NCBI GenBank assembly: GCA_000224765.2
Contig: AGAU01000041.1
Coordinates: forward strand, 16,880 to 80,879
From: SAR324 cluster bacterium JCVI-SC AAA005
Lineage (GTDB): Bacteria > SAR324 > NAC60-12
DNA: 64,000 bases
Direction of reading: 5' to 3'
The notes below the pieces were generated by a model. It was not told the DNA's origin. It worked only from the letters and a program-made list of their open reading frames with translations, and searched no databases. This document shows positions 63,474 through 64,000 of this stretch, one piece after another. A program made the position numbers and the translations under genes. The number at the start of each line of letters is the position of its first letter. The stretch's first letter is position 1.

Positions 63474-64000
63474 ATGATTTCAACAAAAAAGATAAATTTT
63501 GTTGCTTTTCATGTAGATCTTGAAAGCAAGGTCTTAAAGGAAGCCCAAAATGTCGCAAAAGCTGTAAATGATGATAATCATGAAGAAAATTTGAATCTTA
63601 TGTTTTCTTCTGTCAAAAGAATATATCCAGAAGCCGATTTATATGTTTTGACAGATACTAAGAGTAAATTTAGTGAAAATACTATATCAAAATTAATCAG
63701 GTACGATTTAGATAGCCGCTACCCAATACTTGCTAGAAATAAAGCGTGGTATAAATTTTTGGAGAAGACTGACAAATCAACTATTTTTCTAGATTCTGAT
63801 ATCCTAATAAATGATAATTTTGATGAATTAATGTCAGTGGACTTTGACATAGCATTTACTTTCAGAGACTGGAAGAAATGGCCAATAAACCTCGGAATAA
63901 TTTATGTGAAAAACAACAACAATAATAAAGCTTATAAGTTTTTTAAAGATTGGTATTATCAGTTTTTAGACTTAGAATATGAACAGAAAGTGTGGGGGGG
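63474..64000 (+). CDS. Glycosyltransferase-like protein (GT-A fold), cut by the window edge
   Basis: The frame starts at ATG 63474, one base after the previous stop, and runs off the window. At least 175 residues are seen. A GT-A feature is the D-x-D segment TIFLDSDILINDNFDEL near residue 110, preceded by ARNKAWYKFLEKTDKS. It has no signal peptide. It fits nucleotide-sugar-dependent glycosyltransferases (GT77/GT8-like impression) but the family cannot be named. Its tight link to the Gfo/Idh gene of a catabolic operon is odd. Confidence 0.7.
   Translation, partial: MISTKKINFVAFHVDLESKVLKEAQNVAKAVNDDNHEENLNLMFSSVKRIYPEADLYVLTDTKSKFSENTISKLIRYDLDSRYPILARNKAWYKFLEKTDKSTIFLDSDILINDNFDELMSVDFDIAFTFRDWKKWPINLGIIYVKNNNNNKAYKFFKDWYYQFLDLEYEQKVWG

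Noticed and set aside
1..64000. Stop-codon reassignment to explain several in-frame stops
   Set aside because: TAA, TAG and TGA all end intact genes here, and the interrupted genes carry different stops, so decay or sequence error is simpler.
1..64000. CRISPR array, tRNA, rRNA or insertion sequence
   Set aside because: No regularly spaced repeats, cloverleaf, rRNA segments, transposase motifs or flanking target duplications were seen by eye; a tool search could still find a cryptic one.

Overview
The window reads as chromosomal DNA of a free-living, heterotrophic, Gram-negative marine bacterium. It is AT-leaning by eye, has many secreted binding proteins, and combines TctABC, dipeptide-type and ribose-type importers, sulfatases, PhyH dioxygenases, Gfo/Idh/MocA oxidoreductases, mandelate-racemase-like enzymes and GH38 mannosidases. 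This gene mix resembles SAR324-like or other marine carbohydrate scavengers; that is an impression from gene content, not a phylogenetic result. I saw no tRNA, rRNA, CRISPR array, insertion sequence or phage gene.

Layout. 0-12 kb: a PotA-type ATPase cut by the left edge, two MFS transporters, a secreted pentapeptide-repeat protein, thymidine kinase, a MOSC protein, a cytidine-deaminase-like protein with a lost zinc Cys, a DapA-family enzyme divergent from a GH38 mannosidase, and an APH(3')-like kinase broken by one in-frame stop. 12-27.4 kb: a long minus-strand run (LacI regulator, GH38 mannosidase, dipeptide-type ABC importer, PhyH, two Gfo/Idh/MocA, two more PhyH, VOC protein) with a good sigma-70 promoter and a LacI-type palindrome at its head. 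27.5-32 kb: another PhyH, a broken VOC gene, a sugar isomerase-like TIM barrel, ThuA, Gfo/Idh/MocA (a ThuA/ThuB-like 3-keto-sugar set) and a second pentapeptide protein. 32-42.8 kb: two enolase-superfamily enzymes, two sulfatases, a FadR-type GntR regulator, a LarA/DUF2088 protein and a complete TctCBA importer, with two GntR-like operator candidates 30 bp apart upstream.

42.8-53.7 kb: a mostly empty stretch, an HTH/coiled-coil protein, gamma-glutamyltransferase, a ribose-type ABC importer, a DUF6279 lipoprotein, then a gene graveyard (MaoC fragment, SUMF1-domain gene with a stop, transglutaminase relic), NUDIX and TauE/SafE. 53.9-64 kb: a plus-strand unit of IclR regulator, DapA-family lyase, dipeptide-type importer (binding protein, two permeases, fused double ATPase), a PL22 oligogalacturonate-lyase-like enzyme lying between permease and ATPase genes, Gfo/Idh/MocA, and a glycosyltransferase cut by the right edge.

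Taken together the window looks like several regulated import-and-catabolism modules for sugar-derived or sulfated organic matter. The most interesting units are the PL22/importer/IclR operon and the PhyH-Gfo/Idh-importer-mannosidase operon, neither of which I recognise as a described pathway. A second theme is decay: six genes carry single stops, frameshifts or truncations.
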